This document shows, in pieces, positions 55,599 to 64,000 of a stretch of 64,000 nt of DNA. Position numbers and translations under genes: made by a program. Where the stretch lies: assembly GCF_000325665.1 (NCBI RefSeq), contig NC_019908.1, positions 2,418,001-2,482,000 on the forward strand. The letters run 5' to 3'. Position 1 is the stretch's first letter. Each line of letters opens with the position of its first letter. The stretch comes from Brachyspira pilosicoli P43/6/78. Lineage in GTDB: Bacteria > Spirochaetota > Brachyspiria > Brachyspirales > Brachyspiraceae. The notes beneath the pieces are model-generated. The model was not told the DNA's origin, did not search any database, and worked only from the letters and a program-made list of their open reading frames with translations.

Positions 55599-55944
55599 TC
55601 ATAATTCTTTGAAATGGCAAATGATTAGTATCTTTAATAAAATTGCCGTTTTTATAATATCTCAAATAAGGAATAAGGTCATTTTTCCATTCTTTTTCTT
55701 TGAAGCTCATAAACTCTTCATAAAGACCGCTTTCATTATATATACATATAAATACAGTTAAATCTACATCGCTGTTTTGTTCATTAGCATTTAATTCTCT
55801 TTTTAATCCTCTCCAATCTCCGCACCAATCTTGTGTAAATACGGCAAGCACATTTTCTGAAACATTTTTAACATTGCTGCTTACTTCTTTATTTTCTATA
55901 ATATATTTCATTTCATTATCATCTATTGTTTTAAAAGTAATCAT
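55582..55944 (-). CDS. Thioredoxin-like protein
   Basis: A 120-residue thioredoxin-fold protein with the motif VFTQDWCGDWRGLKREL where the usual CxxC is reduced to a single Cys, so redox activity by a CxxC pair is unlikely. Similar short proteins are seen near GNAT genes. CGGAGAT precedes the ATG. Co-transcribed with the overlapping GNAT gene. Confidence 0.7.
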   Translation of the reverse strand: MITFKTIDDNEMKYIIENKEVSSNVKNVSENVLAVFTQDWCGDWRGLKRELNANEQNSDVDLTVFICIYNESGLYEEFMSFKEKEWKNDLIPYLRYYKNGNFIKDTNHLPFQRIMNVFQQ

Positions 55945-56021
55945 AATATCTCCGTTTATATTTAATTAATTTATATAAAATAATATAGCATAATAATATT
56001 TTTTATCAATATATTATACTT

Positions 56022-56990
56022 TCAAATTTTCTTTATCACTTCATCAGGCTTTATCACCTCTCTGCATTCAAAAGTGTTAAGCGAACATTTTCTGCCGCCG
56101 CAGATGCAGGCTTTATTATCTGGTTTTTTTTCTATTATATGACTATTGCTTCCTATTGGTGAGTTTATACCGGCGGGTGTTGCAAAATATAAGGCCAAAG
56201 TAGGTATCCCAACTATAGAGGCAACATGCATAGCTCCAGAATCATTGCCTATAAAACCATCGCATAAACTTAAAATAGCTGCTATATTGTCTAATGAAGT
56301 ATATGGTATAATTGGCTTTTCATTTAAGATAGAGGATATTTTATCAGATATTTCTTTTTCGTTTGGAGTTGTTATAAATAAAGTTATGGCATTATATTTA
56401 TTTGATAAGTAATTTATAACTTCAGCAAAATATTCCTCTTTCCAAATCTTACCAAAACTATTGGTAGCTCCTATGCCATAGGCAAATATTTTTTTATTTT
56501 CTGGGTTTATAGTTTTAATATATTCTTTAGCATTATTTAGAATATCTTCTTTTATATTAAGCTTTATATTAGGGCGGGGTTTGTTTATATTGATAGCCTT
56601 AAGTAAATTAACATAATAATCAGCAGTATGCCACCACCTTACAGGCTCTCTTTCAATTCTCTCTGTAAGCATAAAACTTCTATAATCTGCCTTATACCCT
56701 ATGCGCCTTTTTATTCCATGACCAAATACTCTAAAAGCACTCTCAAAAGAATTAGGAAAAAGTAAAGCAGCATCAAAATGATATTTTCTCAAAGCAGGAA
56801 ATCTCTTTACCTCTATTACATCATCAACTAATCCGCTTACAGTAAGTATTCCAAACATAGATTTCTTTGCTAATGCAGTTATTTTTATGTCTTTATATTC
56901 TTCTTTTATTAAATGTATAGCAGGCAAAGACATCACTATATCACCAAGCCAGTTTGGAGCATGTATTAATAAGTTTTTTATTTCTTTCAT
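56022..56990 (-). CDS. Lipopolysaccharide heptosyltransferase-like glycosyltransferase (GT9)
   Basis: A 322-residue GT9 protein with HAPNWLGDIVMSLPAIHLIK (ADP-heptose family start), LLFPNSFESAFR, KIFAYGIGATNSFGKIWKEEYFAEVI and the donor motif GNDSGAMHVASIVGIPTLALYF. The C-terminus has a cysteine-rich tail, CICGGRKCSLNTFEC, absent from many relatives. It adds a sugar to the lipid A core. Its ATG overlaps the upstream stop (TAATG), so translation is coupled. Confidence 0.85.
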   Translation of the reverse strand: MKEIKNLLIHAPNWLGDIVMSLPAIHLIKEEYKDIKITALAKKSMFGILTVSGLVDDVIEVKRFPALRKYHFDAALLFPNSFESAFRVFGHGIKRRIGYKADYRSFMLTERIEREPVRWWHTADYYVNLLKAININKPRPNIKLNIKEDILNNAKEYIKTINPENKKIFAYGIGATNSFGKIWKEEYFAEVINYLSNKYNAITLFITTPNEKEISDKISSILNEKPIIPYTSLDNIAAILSLCDGFIGNDSGAMHVASIVGIPTLALYFATPAGINSPIGSNSHIIEKKPDNKACICGGRKCSLNTFECREVIKPDEVIKKI

Positions 56991-57754
56991 TAAGATATAT
57001 CCAGCTGCGAAATAAACTCTTCATATTTAGCTATAATGCTAATACATACATTTCTATTCATAACAAGTTTATTGGTCTTTCTAGTATTAATAAAATAATC
57101 ATAAAGCATAGCAAAATCATTCCCATAAAAAGTGCTAAGCCAAGTATCCCTCGCTTCATCTATAACAGATATGTTTTTACATTTTATTATATAGTAGCTT
57201 AATTTCTCTTCTTTATCTTGAATAGATATAACAATCTCTATCTCATTATCATTTATTAAAGTTATTTGGTCTTGAATATATGTTTTTTCTATTATATTGT
57301 CATCATTTTTTATAATAAACTCTTCTTCATCTATAGTATGATTAGAATAATAATAAACATCTTCAAATATTATTTTTACTATAAATGGTTTTATATCCAA
57401 ATTAATAGCTTTTGTCTCTATTAAAGTTTTAGCTAATTTATCTACGCCAGTATCAAGAAGAGTTAATGTAAGTTTATTATTATTATCTATTTCTATATTC
57501 TTAATAATGCCTCCATGCATCTGATTAAGCCCCAAATAGTTTAAAGATTTTCCAAGCCTATTTGAGTTTGATAAAATAAAGTTTCTATATATTTTCTCAT
57601 CTATATAAACATCATCAAAAACTTTATCATCTAATATAATAGCATTTTTATCAGCCCTTATCTCATACTGATTATAAAATATAGTTTCGTATATACTCGG
57701 AGAAAGCAAAGGTGCTAACTCATATAATTTTTTATTACTATAACAATATTCCAT
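56990..57754 (-). CDS. Conserved hypothetical protein, unrecognised
   Basis: A 254-residue acidic protein, no signal peptide or membrane segment. It opens with an aromatic-rich helix (CYSNKKLYELAPLLSPSIYETIF) and continues with alternating beta strands (KLTLTLLDTGVDKLAKTLIE; YYIIKCKNISVIDEARDTW). No family comes to mind. It lies between a P-loop NTPase gene (8 bp) and a heptosyltransferase (overlap), an apparent operon. Confidence 0.55.
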   Translation of the reverse strand: MEYCYSNKKLYELAPLLSPSIYETIFYNQYEIRADKNAIILDDKVFDDVYIDEKIYRNFILSNSNRLGKSLNYLGLNQMHGGIIKNIEIDNNNKLTLTLLDTGVDKLAKTLIETKAINLDIKPFIVKIIFEDVYYYSNHTIDEEEFIIKNDDNIIEKTYIQDQITLINDNEIEIVISIQDKEEKLSYYIIKCKNISVIDEARDTWLSTFYGNDFAMLYDYFINTRKTNKLVMNRNVCISIIAKYEEFISQLDIS

Positions 57755-57762
57755 ATATTAAC

Positions 57763-58440
57763 TTATATAACGTTTCCTATATTTTTTATATCATATTCTA
57801 TATTAAATAATTCATATTTTGTTTTTATGTTTTGTTTAATTAAATTACTATTAACACAGCTGCATATAACCTCTATATTTTTTTCTTTAGAGATTTTTTC
57901 AGCTATCTCTTCTCCTCTCATAATATCTTCTAAAGTAGTATCATTCATAAGATGAGTATTATTTACTATCCCAGTAACATTTAATGCAAGCGTAGCTTCT
58001 ATTGATATAAGATGACCTAAAGCTAGTTCAAAAGTAGAGTTTTCTTTTCTGTTTGCATTCAAAACAAAAAATACATCAGTTTCATCAGCCTGAACAGATT
58101 CTCTAAAAGTTGCAAAAGATAAACTTCCAACTGAGTTTCCTCCCATATCTATTATTCCTACAATATCTTTGTTGTTAAATACAGAATAAACTTCGGCAGA
58201 TACAGCAGGCAAATCTGAACCAGATTGAGGAAGATATGTTCCTATTATTTTTATATCTTTATCTTTTAGGTTTTGAGCATGCTCTCTTGAGCGAAAATAT
58301 GGATTTACAACGTCCAAGTCTGCTATATATATAGGCTTTTCTGTTTGTTTTCTTAAATAGATAGCATAGTTAATAGAGAATGTTGTTTTCCCCGCTCCAT
58401 AGTGCCCGCATATTATAGTTACTCTATTATTTTTTTTCAT
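57763..58440 (-). CDS. CobQ/MinD-like P-loop ATPase
   Basis: A 225-residue P-loop protein: IICGHYGAGKTTFSINYAIYL (Walker A with an HYG lead), YIADLDVVNPYFRSRE (switch-like), GIIDMGGNSVGSLSFATF, and NVTGIVNNTHLM. This set resembles the CobQ/CobB/MinD family. Role unknown. An in-frame GTG at 58446 and ATG 58440 are both possible; AGGTGG lies just upstream. Confidence 0.7.
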   Translation of the reverse strand: MKKNNRVTIICGHYGAGKTTFSINYAIYLRKQTEKPIYIADLDVVNPYFRSREHAQNLKDKDIKIIGTYLPQSGSDLPAVSAEVYSVFNNKDIVGIIDMGGNSVGSLSFATFRESVQADETDVFFVLNANRKENSTFELALGHLISIEATLALNVTGIVNNTHLMNDTTLEDIMRGEEIAEKISKEKNIEVICSCVNSNLIKQNIKTKYELFNIEYDIKNIGNVI

Positions 58441-58696
58441 AACCACCTACATTAAAAAAATTTCTTACAGAATATTTCATATTATAATATAATATATTTT
58501 AGAATATTTTCAAATTTTAGTATACATAATTATTATAATAAAACTATTTTTATAACTAAAATAATTTTATAATAGATAATTTTACAGGTTTTATTATATA
58601 AATAATATAATATATATTTTTAAGTGTATGTAAAAAAAATAATTAAATTAAAAATATAGTCGATATTATATTATAGTTTAAAGTAGGTAAAGTATT

Positions 58697-59356
58697 ATGA
58701 GATATATATTAGTAATTATGTTTTTGGTTTGTGCCAATTTGTTTAGCCAATACGCGACAAATGATGCCTATACACCTCCGCAAAACAATAATAACAACAA
58801 TACAGCAGCAACAGAAGAAGAAAGCTATATAACTAACGATGCTGTAGTTGGAAGAAAGCCTGCAGTGATTAATATACCTATTACAGGATTTAAAAATATA
58901 AAATTAGGCTCTACTAGAGAAGATACAATTAAAGCAATACTAGAAGATAATACTATGATGCTTCCTAAAGAGTATATGCTTAATACTGATGGGGTTGATT
59001 TGGCTTCTGAGGAGAGTGCTACTTTTTTGTCTTTGGAAGAGAATAAGTTTTATAAGAGCGGATATTTTATTTTTAAAGATGATTCTTTATATTCTATTAC
59101 TATATATTTTCAGCCCAATCAGGTTGATTTTTTAGAGTTGTTATCTTCTCTGTCTGCTAAATACGGCAAGGGAGCTTTTTTGGATGCAGAAACTGTTTCT
59201 TGGCAGAATGGGGATAATAGGATTATATTAGAGCGTCCTAGTATTATTAAATATATAAATATGAATAATATTACAACTACTTCTCAAACTAGAATAAGAG
59301 AAAAAGAATCTATACCTCCTCAAAACAATAGAAAAGAGATATTGGAAGGGCTTTAA
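58697..59356 (+). CDS. Exported protein of unknown function
   Basis: A 219-residue protein with a signal peptide (MRYILVIMFLVCANLFSQYA), an Asn-rich low-complexity linker, then a domain with repeated G-F-x-N-I-x-L-G (ITGFKNIKLGSTREDT) and SATFLSLEENKFYKSGYFIFKDDSLYSITIYF, resembling the small SLATT-like or DUF2148-type lipoprotein domains only vaguely. It lies directly upstream of another exported gene. Confidence 0.6.
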   Translation: MRYILVIMFLVCANLFSQYATNDAYTPPQNNNNNNTAATEEESYITNDAVVGRKPAVINIPITGFKNIKLGSTREDTIKAILEDNTMMLPKEYMLNTDGVDLASEESATFLSLEENKFYKSGYFIFKDDSLYSITIYFQPNQVDFLELLSSLSAKYGKGAFLDAETVSWQNGDNRIILERPSIIKYINMNNITTTSQTRIREKESIPPQNNRKEILEGL

Positions 59357-59361
59357 TTTTT

Positions 59362-59857
59362 ATGAATAATATTTTAACTAATTTTTTTATTTGTTTTATT
59401 TAGTTTATTTGGATTATTTGTTTCTTGCGGTAGCGGGAGTGAGAAAGTAGAAATTGTTTTAAGCGATAATGAAAACAAAGAGGCTGTTGAGATAAAAAAT
59501 TATGATGAGGAGGCATTAAAAACATCTGCCTTAAAATCTTTAGAAGAGTTTTTGTCTTTGCCTTATGATGAAGAGAGCGTAAAGATGGCTTATGATAATT
59601 TTTATTCATCTAGCTATAAAGAGGTTTTAGCTAAGACACGCAATGTAAAAAATGCAGATGAGTATGTTGCTTCTAATCCTTCATTAGATTTTGAGTTTGA
59701 AACAAAGATAGATAAAGTTTACAGCATAGAGTTAAAGGGTAAAAATGCTTATATAGATGTAGGCACTTCTGTTTATGATAGAGTAAATAAATCCACTGCC
59801 AATATGAGACAGACATTCGTTATGGAGCAAGAAAATAATAAATGGGTTATTAATTGA
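59362..59857 (+). pseudogene. Small lipoprotein, frameshifted in its signal peptide
   Basis: ATG 59362 opens MNNILTNFFICF then stops; the frame one base over reads NFLFVLFSLFGLFVSC with a lipobox and continues GSGSEKVEIVL... to 59857. Reducing the T7 run 59382-59388 to T6 restores a lipoprotein of about 165 residues. The mature part (ALKTSALKSLEEFLSLPYDEESVKMAYDNF ... NKWVIN) resembles DUF4878-type domains by its end. ATG is close after the previous gene. Confidence 0.65.
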
Positions 59858-59995
59858 TTTTTTTTATAAACTCTTTATTAATTAAATCATCAATATATTA
59901 AAAATCTATATAAAAAGTATTAATTTAAAAAAATATTAATGAAAATCATAATATTCCGAAAATATTAACATAATATTATATTTAGGAGTTTAACC

Positions 59996-61246
59996 TTGAA
60001 AGAGCCAATAATAGCTGGTGTAGATATCGGCACTTCATCAATAAAAACTGTAATAGCAAGGGTTAATGAGGATAAACTTGATATTATAGGTATAGGGGAG
60101 AGTGAGAGTGACGGCATTAGAAAGGGTATTATAGTAAATATAGATGCTGCTGCTGATGCTATAGAGAAATCTATCAACAAAGCAGAAGATATGGCAGGTC
60201 TTCAGGCTCCTGATGTTATAGCTACTATAGGCGGCGACCATATAAAGGGTATGAATAGTAAAGGGGTTATAGGTGTAAATACAAAAGATAAAGAGATAAC
60301 TCCATTAGAAATAGAGAGAGTATTAGAAAGTGCTAAAAATGTTCGTTTGCCTTCAGATATAGAGATTATAGAGACTATAGAGCAGGAATATTCTTTAGAC
60401 GGTCAAGATGAAATAAAAAACCCTATAGGAATGTCTGGAACAAGATTAGAAACAAAGGTTCATCTTATCACTGGGCTTAAATATGTAAGTGAAAACTTAA
60501 GAAGAACTTTAAATAAAATGAAATTCAGCGGTAAAGATTTTATAGTTAGCGTACGCGGAAGTGCTGAGGCTTGTCTTACAGAAGATGAAAAAGAGCTTGG
60601 AGTAGTTGTGTTTGATATAGGGCATTCTACTACATCATTAATGGTGTTTTTGGAAGGCTCTGTTTGGCATACTGCTGTTATACCTATAGGAAGTCAGCAT
60701 ATTACTAATGACATAGCCGAAGGTTTAAGAGTAACTATTCCTACAGCAGAAAAATTAAAATGTGAATATGGTTTTGCTTTTGTTGATATGGTAGGAGATA
60801 GAGAGATAGTTGAAGTACCTACTACAAATGGTAAAACTAAGGCTATACCTAAGAAGTTTTTAACAGAAATTATACAGGCTAGGGTAGAAGAGATACTTAG
60901 TTTATGCGGCAAAGAGTTATCGAAGATGAAATATATAGATTCATTATCTGCGGGCATGGTATTTACAGGAGGAGGAGCATTGCTTCCTGGTTTGGTGGAA
61001 TTAGCTAAAGCATATCAAAGCACAGTAAAAGGAGCTATGCCTATAACAGCGAGAATTGGTGTTCCTAATAATATTTACGGCATTACAGATATTGCTAATA
61101 ACCCTGCTTATTCAGCAGTTATTGGTATACTTATGATGAGTTTAGATGAGGCTACTAAAGTTAATATACCTAATGCCAAAAAATCAGGAGATAAAAAGAA
61201 GTTTAAATTTAATATAAAAAATCCATTTATGGAGTTTTTTAAATAA
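59996..61246 (+). CDS. ftsA: Cell division protein FtsA
   Basis: A 416-residue actin-fold protein. It matches FtsA throughout: IIAGVDIGTSSIKTVIARV, SDGIRKGIIVNID, GTRLETKVHLITG, VVVFDIGHSTTSLMVFLEG, AGMVFTGGGALLPGLVELA. The C-terminal amphipathic tail (KKFKFNIKNPFMEFF) fits a membrane-targeting sequence. Starts with TTG 59996, AGGAG 7 nt upstream. It tethers FtsZ to the membrane; ftsZ is not adjacent here, which is uncommon. Confidence 0.9.
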   Translation: MKEPIIAGVDIGTSSIKTVIARVNEDKLDIIGIGESESDGIRKGIIVNIDAAADAIEKSINKAEDMAGLQAPDVIATIGGDHIKGMNSKGVIGVNTKDKEITPLEIERVLESAKNVRLPSDIEIIETIEQEYSLDGQDEIKNPIGMSGTRLETKVHLITGLKYVSENLRRTLNKMKFSGKDFIVSVRGSAEACLTEDEKELGVVVFDIGHSTTSLMVFLEGSVWHTAVIPIGSQHITNDIAEGLRVTIPTAEKLKCEYGFAFVDMVGDREIVEVPTTNGKTKAIPKKFLTEIIQARVEEILSLCGKELSKMKYIDSLSAGMVFTGGGALLPGLVELAKAYQSTVKGAMPITARIGVPNNIYGITDIANNPAYSAVIGILMMSLDEATKVNIPNAKKSGDKKKFKFNIKNPFMEFFK

Positions 61247-61376
61247 AATTTTTTATATAAAATTTAATAAAAAATATGATTATTGAATAAGTTCCATTTT
61301 GTATTTTAATTTAAAGATTATGTCAACTAAAATTACACATTATTTTTATAGATTTAGCTATTTTTATTAAATCTAC

Positions 61377-61405
61377 TTGACAAATTGGGTAATTTAGTGT
61401 ATAAA
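61377..61405 (+). promoter_or_regulatory. Probable promoter of flaA
   Basis: TTGACA (61377-61382), 17-bp spacer, TATAAA (61400-61405), with 46 bp to the ATG. This looks like sigma70 rather than sigma28, fitting known sigma70 expression of FlaA in several spirochaetes. Upstream sequence (61247-61376) is AT-rich without a clear feature. Confidence 0.7.
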
Positions 61406-61451
61406 ATAATATTATTATGCTTATTAATTAGTACAAGGAGTGCAATAAATT

Positions 61452-62402
61452 ATGAAAAAGTTATTCGCAGTATTAGCTTCTATTTTTGTTGCTGCATCTG
61501 CTTACGGTGTAACAAATTCAACTTTAATTGATTTTGCTATAACAGGTAATGCTGATAACTTGCAGCCTGCAGGAGATGATACAAATGAAGCAGTTTCTGT
61601 TCAACAAAATCTTTACAATGATAACTGGGTAGTATGGTTAAATGAATCTGCTAGATTAACAGAAAATCGCAGAAATTCATATGTTACTAACGTAGATAGT
61701 AAAGGTAATAACGGTGCTTGGGAAGCAGGAAAAGTTCTTGGTATAAGAGTACATTTCCCTTTACAATCTTGGAATAGCTATGCTTTAGTAAAACCTGCTT
61801 TTCAGCTTGAAATGTATGGTGGAACTGATGGTACAAAATATACAGACGGTAAAGGTGTAATACACAACGTTGGTGAAATTAAATCTATTAGTTCTTGGGT
61901 ATATGGACGTAATTATTTAGTTAGTTACTTTATCAACTTACAAAACGAATTAGGTGAATTAAAATCTTATCCTATGGGTAATGTTTATTTCAGCGGTTGG
62001 AGACAATTAAAATGGGAAAACAGAGAGTATTTAGCTAATGTTCGCGACAGAGTATTAGTAAGAAAACCTCTTTATCCTAAAATGATTCCTTCTGTAAAAT
62101 TAGACTCTTTAGGTTTCTATAGAACTAAAGATACTCAAGGCGGCGATTTCATTACTTATGTTAAAGATATAACTATGGAATATGACGTAGTAGTTGTTGA
62201 TTTCGAAGAAGATATCGACGATGAAGCTACTTGGCAGTTATTAAAAACTGAAAACGAAAGAAAACAAGCTATTGAAAATGCTAGAGTTCGTGAAGCTGCT
62301 GAATTACAACAATTAGAACAAAGAAGAATTAATGGCGGCGATGCTCAGCAAGATGCTGGTGCAGCTCAAAATACACAAACTCAAGAAACTGCTGCTCAAT
62401 AA
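61452..62402 (+). CDS. flaA: Flagellar filament outer layer protein FlaA
   Basis: A 316-residue sheath protein of the periplasmic flagella, exported by a standard signal peptide ([19 protein letters not shown]). Spirochaetal FlaA features: [43 protein letters not shown]-like strand (here [19 protein letters not shown]), [16 protein letters not shown]. The C-terminal 40 residues are low complexity and rich in Gln/Ala. Perfect for a Brachyspira-type genome. Confidence 0.95.
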   Translation: MKKLFAVLASIFVAASAYGVTNSTLIDFAITGNADNLQPAGDDTNEAVSVQQNLYNDNWVVWLNESARLTENRRNSYVTNVDSKGNNGAWEAGKVLGIRVHFPLQSWNSYALVKPAFQLEMYGGTDGTKYTDGKGVIHNVGEIKSISSWVYGRNYLVSYFINLQNELGELKSYPMGNVYFSGWRQLKWENREYLANVRDRVLVRKPLYPKMIPSVKLDSLGFYRTKDTQGGDFITYVKDITMEYDVVVVDFEEDIDDEATWQLLKTENERKQAIENARVREAAELQQLEQRRINGGDAQQDAGAAQNTQTQETAAQ

Positions 62403-62428
62403 TAATTAAGCGAGTTTTGAAAGTTTTT

Positions 62429-62465
62429 AAGGGGAAGCAAATTTTATGTTGTTTCCCCTTATTTA
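62429..62465 (+). terminator. Terminator after flaA
   Basis: AAGGGGAAGCAA (62429-62440) pairs with TTGTTTCCCCTT (62449-62460), one G-U pair, followed by ATTTATG. It overlaps the beginning of a spurious upstream start of the next gene. Confidence 0.8.
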
Positions 62466-62515
62466 TGTTCTTTGTATTCTTTGATATTTATATAATCTTG
62501 TTTAAGGATTTATTT

Positions 62516-63079
62516 ATGAAATTAATGAATGAACCTATTTTAGATAGAAATAATTCTTTATATATTTGTATAGATTTGCAAGGTAAATTATTGGCGGCAA
62601 TAGATAATTTAGATACACTTATAAAAAAGTCTAATGTATTGCTTAAAACTTCTGAGATATACAATATACCTCTTTTAGTTACTGAGCAGTATCCTAAAGG
62701 TTTAGGACCTACTGATGAGAGGGTAATACTTCCGAAACATCATAAATTATTTGCTAAGACTAATTTTAGTGTATTTGCTAGCGAAGATTTTGTTGAGGAG
62801 TTTAATAATTTAAATAAAAAGAATATTATAGTATTTGGAGCTGAGACACATGTATGCGTATATTATAGTGTTTATCATTTGCTTCAAAATGGATATAATG
62901 TTTATGTGGTTGCTGATGCTTGCGGTTCTAGAACTGATAATGATAAGCAAATTGGTTTAGAACAGATGAGGAAATTGGGGGCTAATATTATAAGTACAGA
63001 GATGGTTCTTTTTGGATTTATAGAGGGTTCAAAAGTGCCTAATTTTAAAGATTTAAGTAATTTATTAAAAAATCAGTAA
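62516..63079 (+). CDS. Isochorismatase/nicotinamidase-family hydrolase
   Basis: A 187-residue cysteine hydrolase: IDLQG with the catalytic Asp, TEQYPKGLG with the catalytic Lys, and AETHVCVYYSVYHLL with the catalytic Cys. ATG 62516 is chosen because AAGGAT lies upstream; the longer reading starts in the flaA terminator. Substrate not assignable: nicotinamide, isochorismate or other ureido amides are possible. It precedes tpiA, likely on its own. Confidence 0.85.
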   Translation: MKLMNEPILDRNNSLYICIDLQGKLLAAIDNLDTLIKKSNVLLKTSEIYNIPLLVTEQYPKGLGPTDERVILPKHHKLFAKTNFSVFASEDFVEEFNNLNKKNIIVFGAETHVCVYYSVYHLLQNGYNVYVVADACGSRTDNDKQIGLEQMRKLGANIISTEMVLFGFIEGSKVPNFKDLSNLLKNQ

Positions 63080-63106
63080 TATTTTATAATAAGGAGAATA
63101 ATTATT

Positions 63107-63865
63107 ATGAGAAGAAAACTTATAGCTGGTAACTGGAAAATGAATAATACTAACAAAGAGGCTTTGGAGTTAGTAAATCAGTTAAAAGATTTAGTAAAAG
63201 ATGTTAAAGACAGAGATATTATGATAGCACCTACTTTTACTTGCTTGAGCGATGTTAATAATGCTATTAAAGGAAGCAATATAAAATTAGGAGCACAGAA
63301 TTTATATTTTGAAGAGAAGGGTGCTTTTACTGGTCAGATTTCTGCTGATATGCTTTTGTCTGTAGGCTGTGAATATGTTATAGTTGGTCACTCTGAATGC
63401 CGTGATATATTTGGTGAAAAAGATGAGCTTATAAACAAAAAAGTAAAAAGAGCTTTAGATAAAAACTTGGTACCTGTTTTATGTGTAGGCGAACATTTAG
63501 AAGAGAGAGAAAAAGGCATTACTTCTGATATAGTAAGCAGTCAAGTAAAAGAGGCTTTCAAGGGTTTAAGTGAAGCTGAGGCTAAAAAGGTTGTAATAGC
63601 TTATGAACCTGTTTGGGCTATTGGTACTGGTAAAACTGCTACTCCTCAAGATGCTGATGATGTACATAAAACTATAAGAGACACATTAAAGTCTATTTAT
63701 AATGAGAGTGTTTCTGAAGGCATGATTATACTTTACGGCGGAAGCGTTAATGAGAAAAATGCTGATGATTTGCTTAATATGCCTAATATAGATGGTGCTT
63801 TAGTTGGCGGTGCTTCATTAGTTGCTGACAAGTTCGCTAGAATAGTTAATTATATAGCTAAGTAA
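63107..63865 (+). CDS. tpiA: Triosephosphate isomerase
   Basis: A 252-residue TIM, normal length. AGNWKMNNTNKEAL carries the catalytic Lys, VIVGHSECRDIFGEKD the catalytic His, VVIAYEPVWAIGTGKTATP the catalytic Glu and the hinged loop, and IILYGGSVNEKNADDL the phosphate loop. Glycolysis, cytosolic. ATAAGGAG precedes the ATG. Confidence 0.97.
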   Translation: MRRKLIAGNWKMNNTNKEALELVNQLKDLVKDVKDRDIMIAPTFTCLSDVNNAIKGSNIKLGAQNLYFEEKGAFTGQISADMLLSVGCEYVIVGHSECRDIFGEKDELINKKVKRALDKNLVPVLCVGEHLEEREKGITSDIVSSQVKEAFKGLSEAEAKKVVIAYEPVWAIGTGKTATPQDADDVHKTIRDTLKSIYNESVSEGMIILYGGSVNEKNADDLLNMPNIDGALVGGASLVADKFARIVNYIAK

Positions 63866-63890
63866 ATTATTAAATAATTTTTATTTGCTT

Positions 63891-63921
63891 AGGGGGGATT
63901 AAGTCCCCCCTTGTTTTATTT
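63891..63921 (+). terminator. Terminator after tpiA
   Basis: AGGGGGGA (63891-63898) pairs with TCCCCCCT (63904-63911), followed by TGTTTTATTTTTT. Strong and GC-rich. Confidence 0.88.
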
Positions 63922-63967
63922 TTTCATTTGTATTATTATAGTGACAATATAATTTATGGGTTTATAA

Positions 63968-64000
63968 ATGAAAAAAGTTATTTATGTTTTTTTGTTATTT
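63968..64000 (+). CDS. Possible start of an exported protein, cut off by the window end
   Basis: ATG 63968 opens MKKVIYVFLLF, the start of a signal peptide-like sequence, open to the window end. No clear ribosome site. Only the first 11 codons are visible. Confidence 0.4.
   Translation, partial: MKKVIYVFLLF

Overview
The window looks like a chromosomal segment of an AT-rich anaerobic spirochaete, most probably a Brachyspira. The main support is a periplasmic flagellar sheath protein FlaA (61452-62402), lipid A/core genes (a Kdo transferase and a heptosyltransferase), many small lipoproteins and beta-barrel proteins, a butyrate-type pathway, and very A/T-biased codons. I cannot name the species. 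I see no rRNA, tRNA, CRISPR array, prophage or transposase.

Layout. 1-11.6 kb is a purine (urate/xanthine) breakdown island: YgeX (5' end outside the window), YgeY, YgeW, carbamate kinase, a three-subunit xanthine dehydrogenase (xdhA, xdhC, xdhB), an NCS2 purine permease, and on the minus strand a frameshifted YqeC-MocA-like gene and an XdhC-type cofactor insertion protein. The logic is uptake, hydroxylation, ring-fragment breakdown to carbamoyl phosphate, and ATP from carbamate kinase. 11.7-21.4 kb is C4 acyl-CoA (butyrate) metabolism: a minus-strand operon of CoA-transferase, an acyl-CoA dehydrogenase/ETF-alpha/rubredoxin fusion and a flavodiiron protein, then a frameshifted thiolase, crotonase and 3-hydroxybutyryl-CoA dehydrogenase. 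16.5-23.3 kb also holds an EFR1-type flavodoxin/ferredoxin, a degenerate nucleotide cyclase, a group III truncated haemoglobin, a MarR regulator and an exported metallo-beta-lactamase-fold protein.

23.4-34.9 kb is accessory and envelope: ankyrin-repeat protein, beta-barrel proteins, a very AT-rich block (TPR-like protein, two MerR-like paralogues, a 42-residue protein, an Smr-domain protein), lipoproteins, an alkaline phosphatase and a MATE-like transporter. 35-47.5 kb is housekeeping: EF-G-like GTPase, a PtsN/zinc-ribbon fusion, dGTPase, Kdo transferase, RuvA, a copper-chaperone-like protein, an NhaC antiporter, a FlgT-like lipoprotein and QueH. 47.5-51.1 kb holds an orphan adenine methyltransferase and galactose mutarotase among GC-rich repeats. 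51.1-58.4 kb has the Gx-transporter / NusG-II / YbbR / CdaA (c-di-AMP) operon, an outer-membrane protein, YjbQ, and a glycosyltransferase/P-loop group. 58.7-64 kb has ftsA, flaA, an isochorismatase-fold hydrolase and tpiA.

Two features cut across the window. First, at least six otherwise recognisable genes are broken by one-base changes, nearly all in short A or T runs; these may be read errors, true pseudogenes, or sites where RNA polymerase slippage restores the frame. Second, a family of GC-rich mosaic hairpin repeats sits only between genes (38.6, 40.0, 47.5, 50.7 and 51.0 kb); one inverted pair brackets the dGTPase gene, and base-pair swaps between copies suggest that a hairpin is being conserved.
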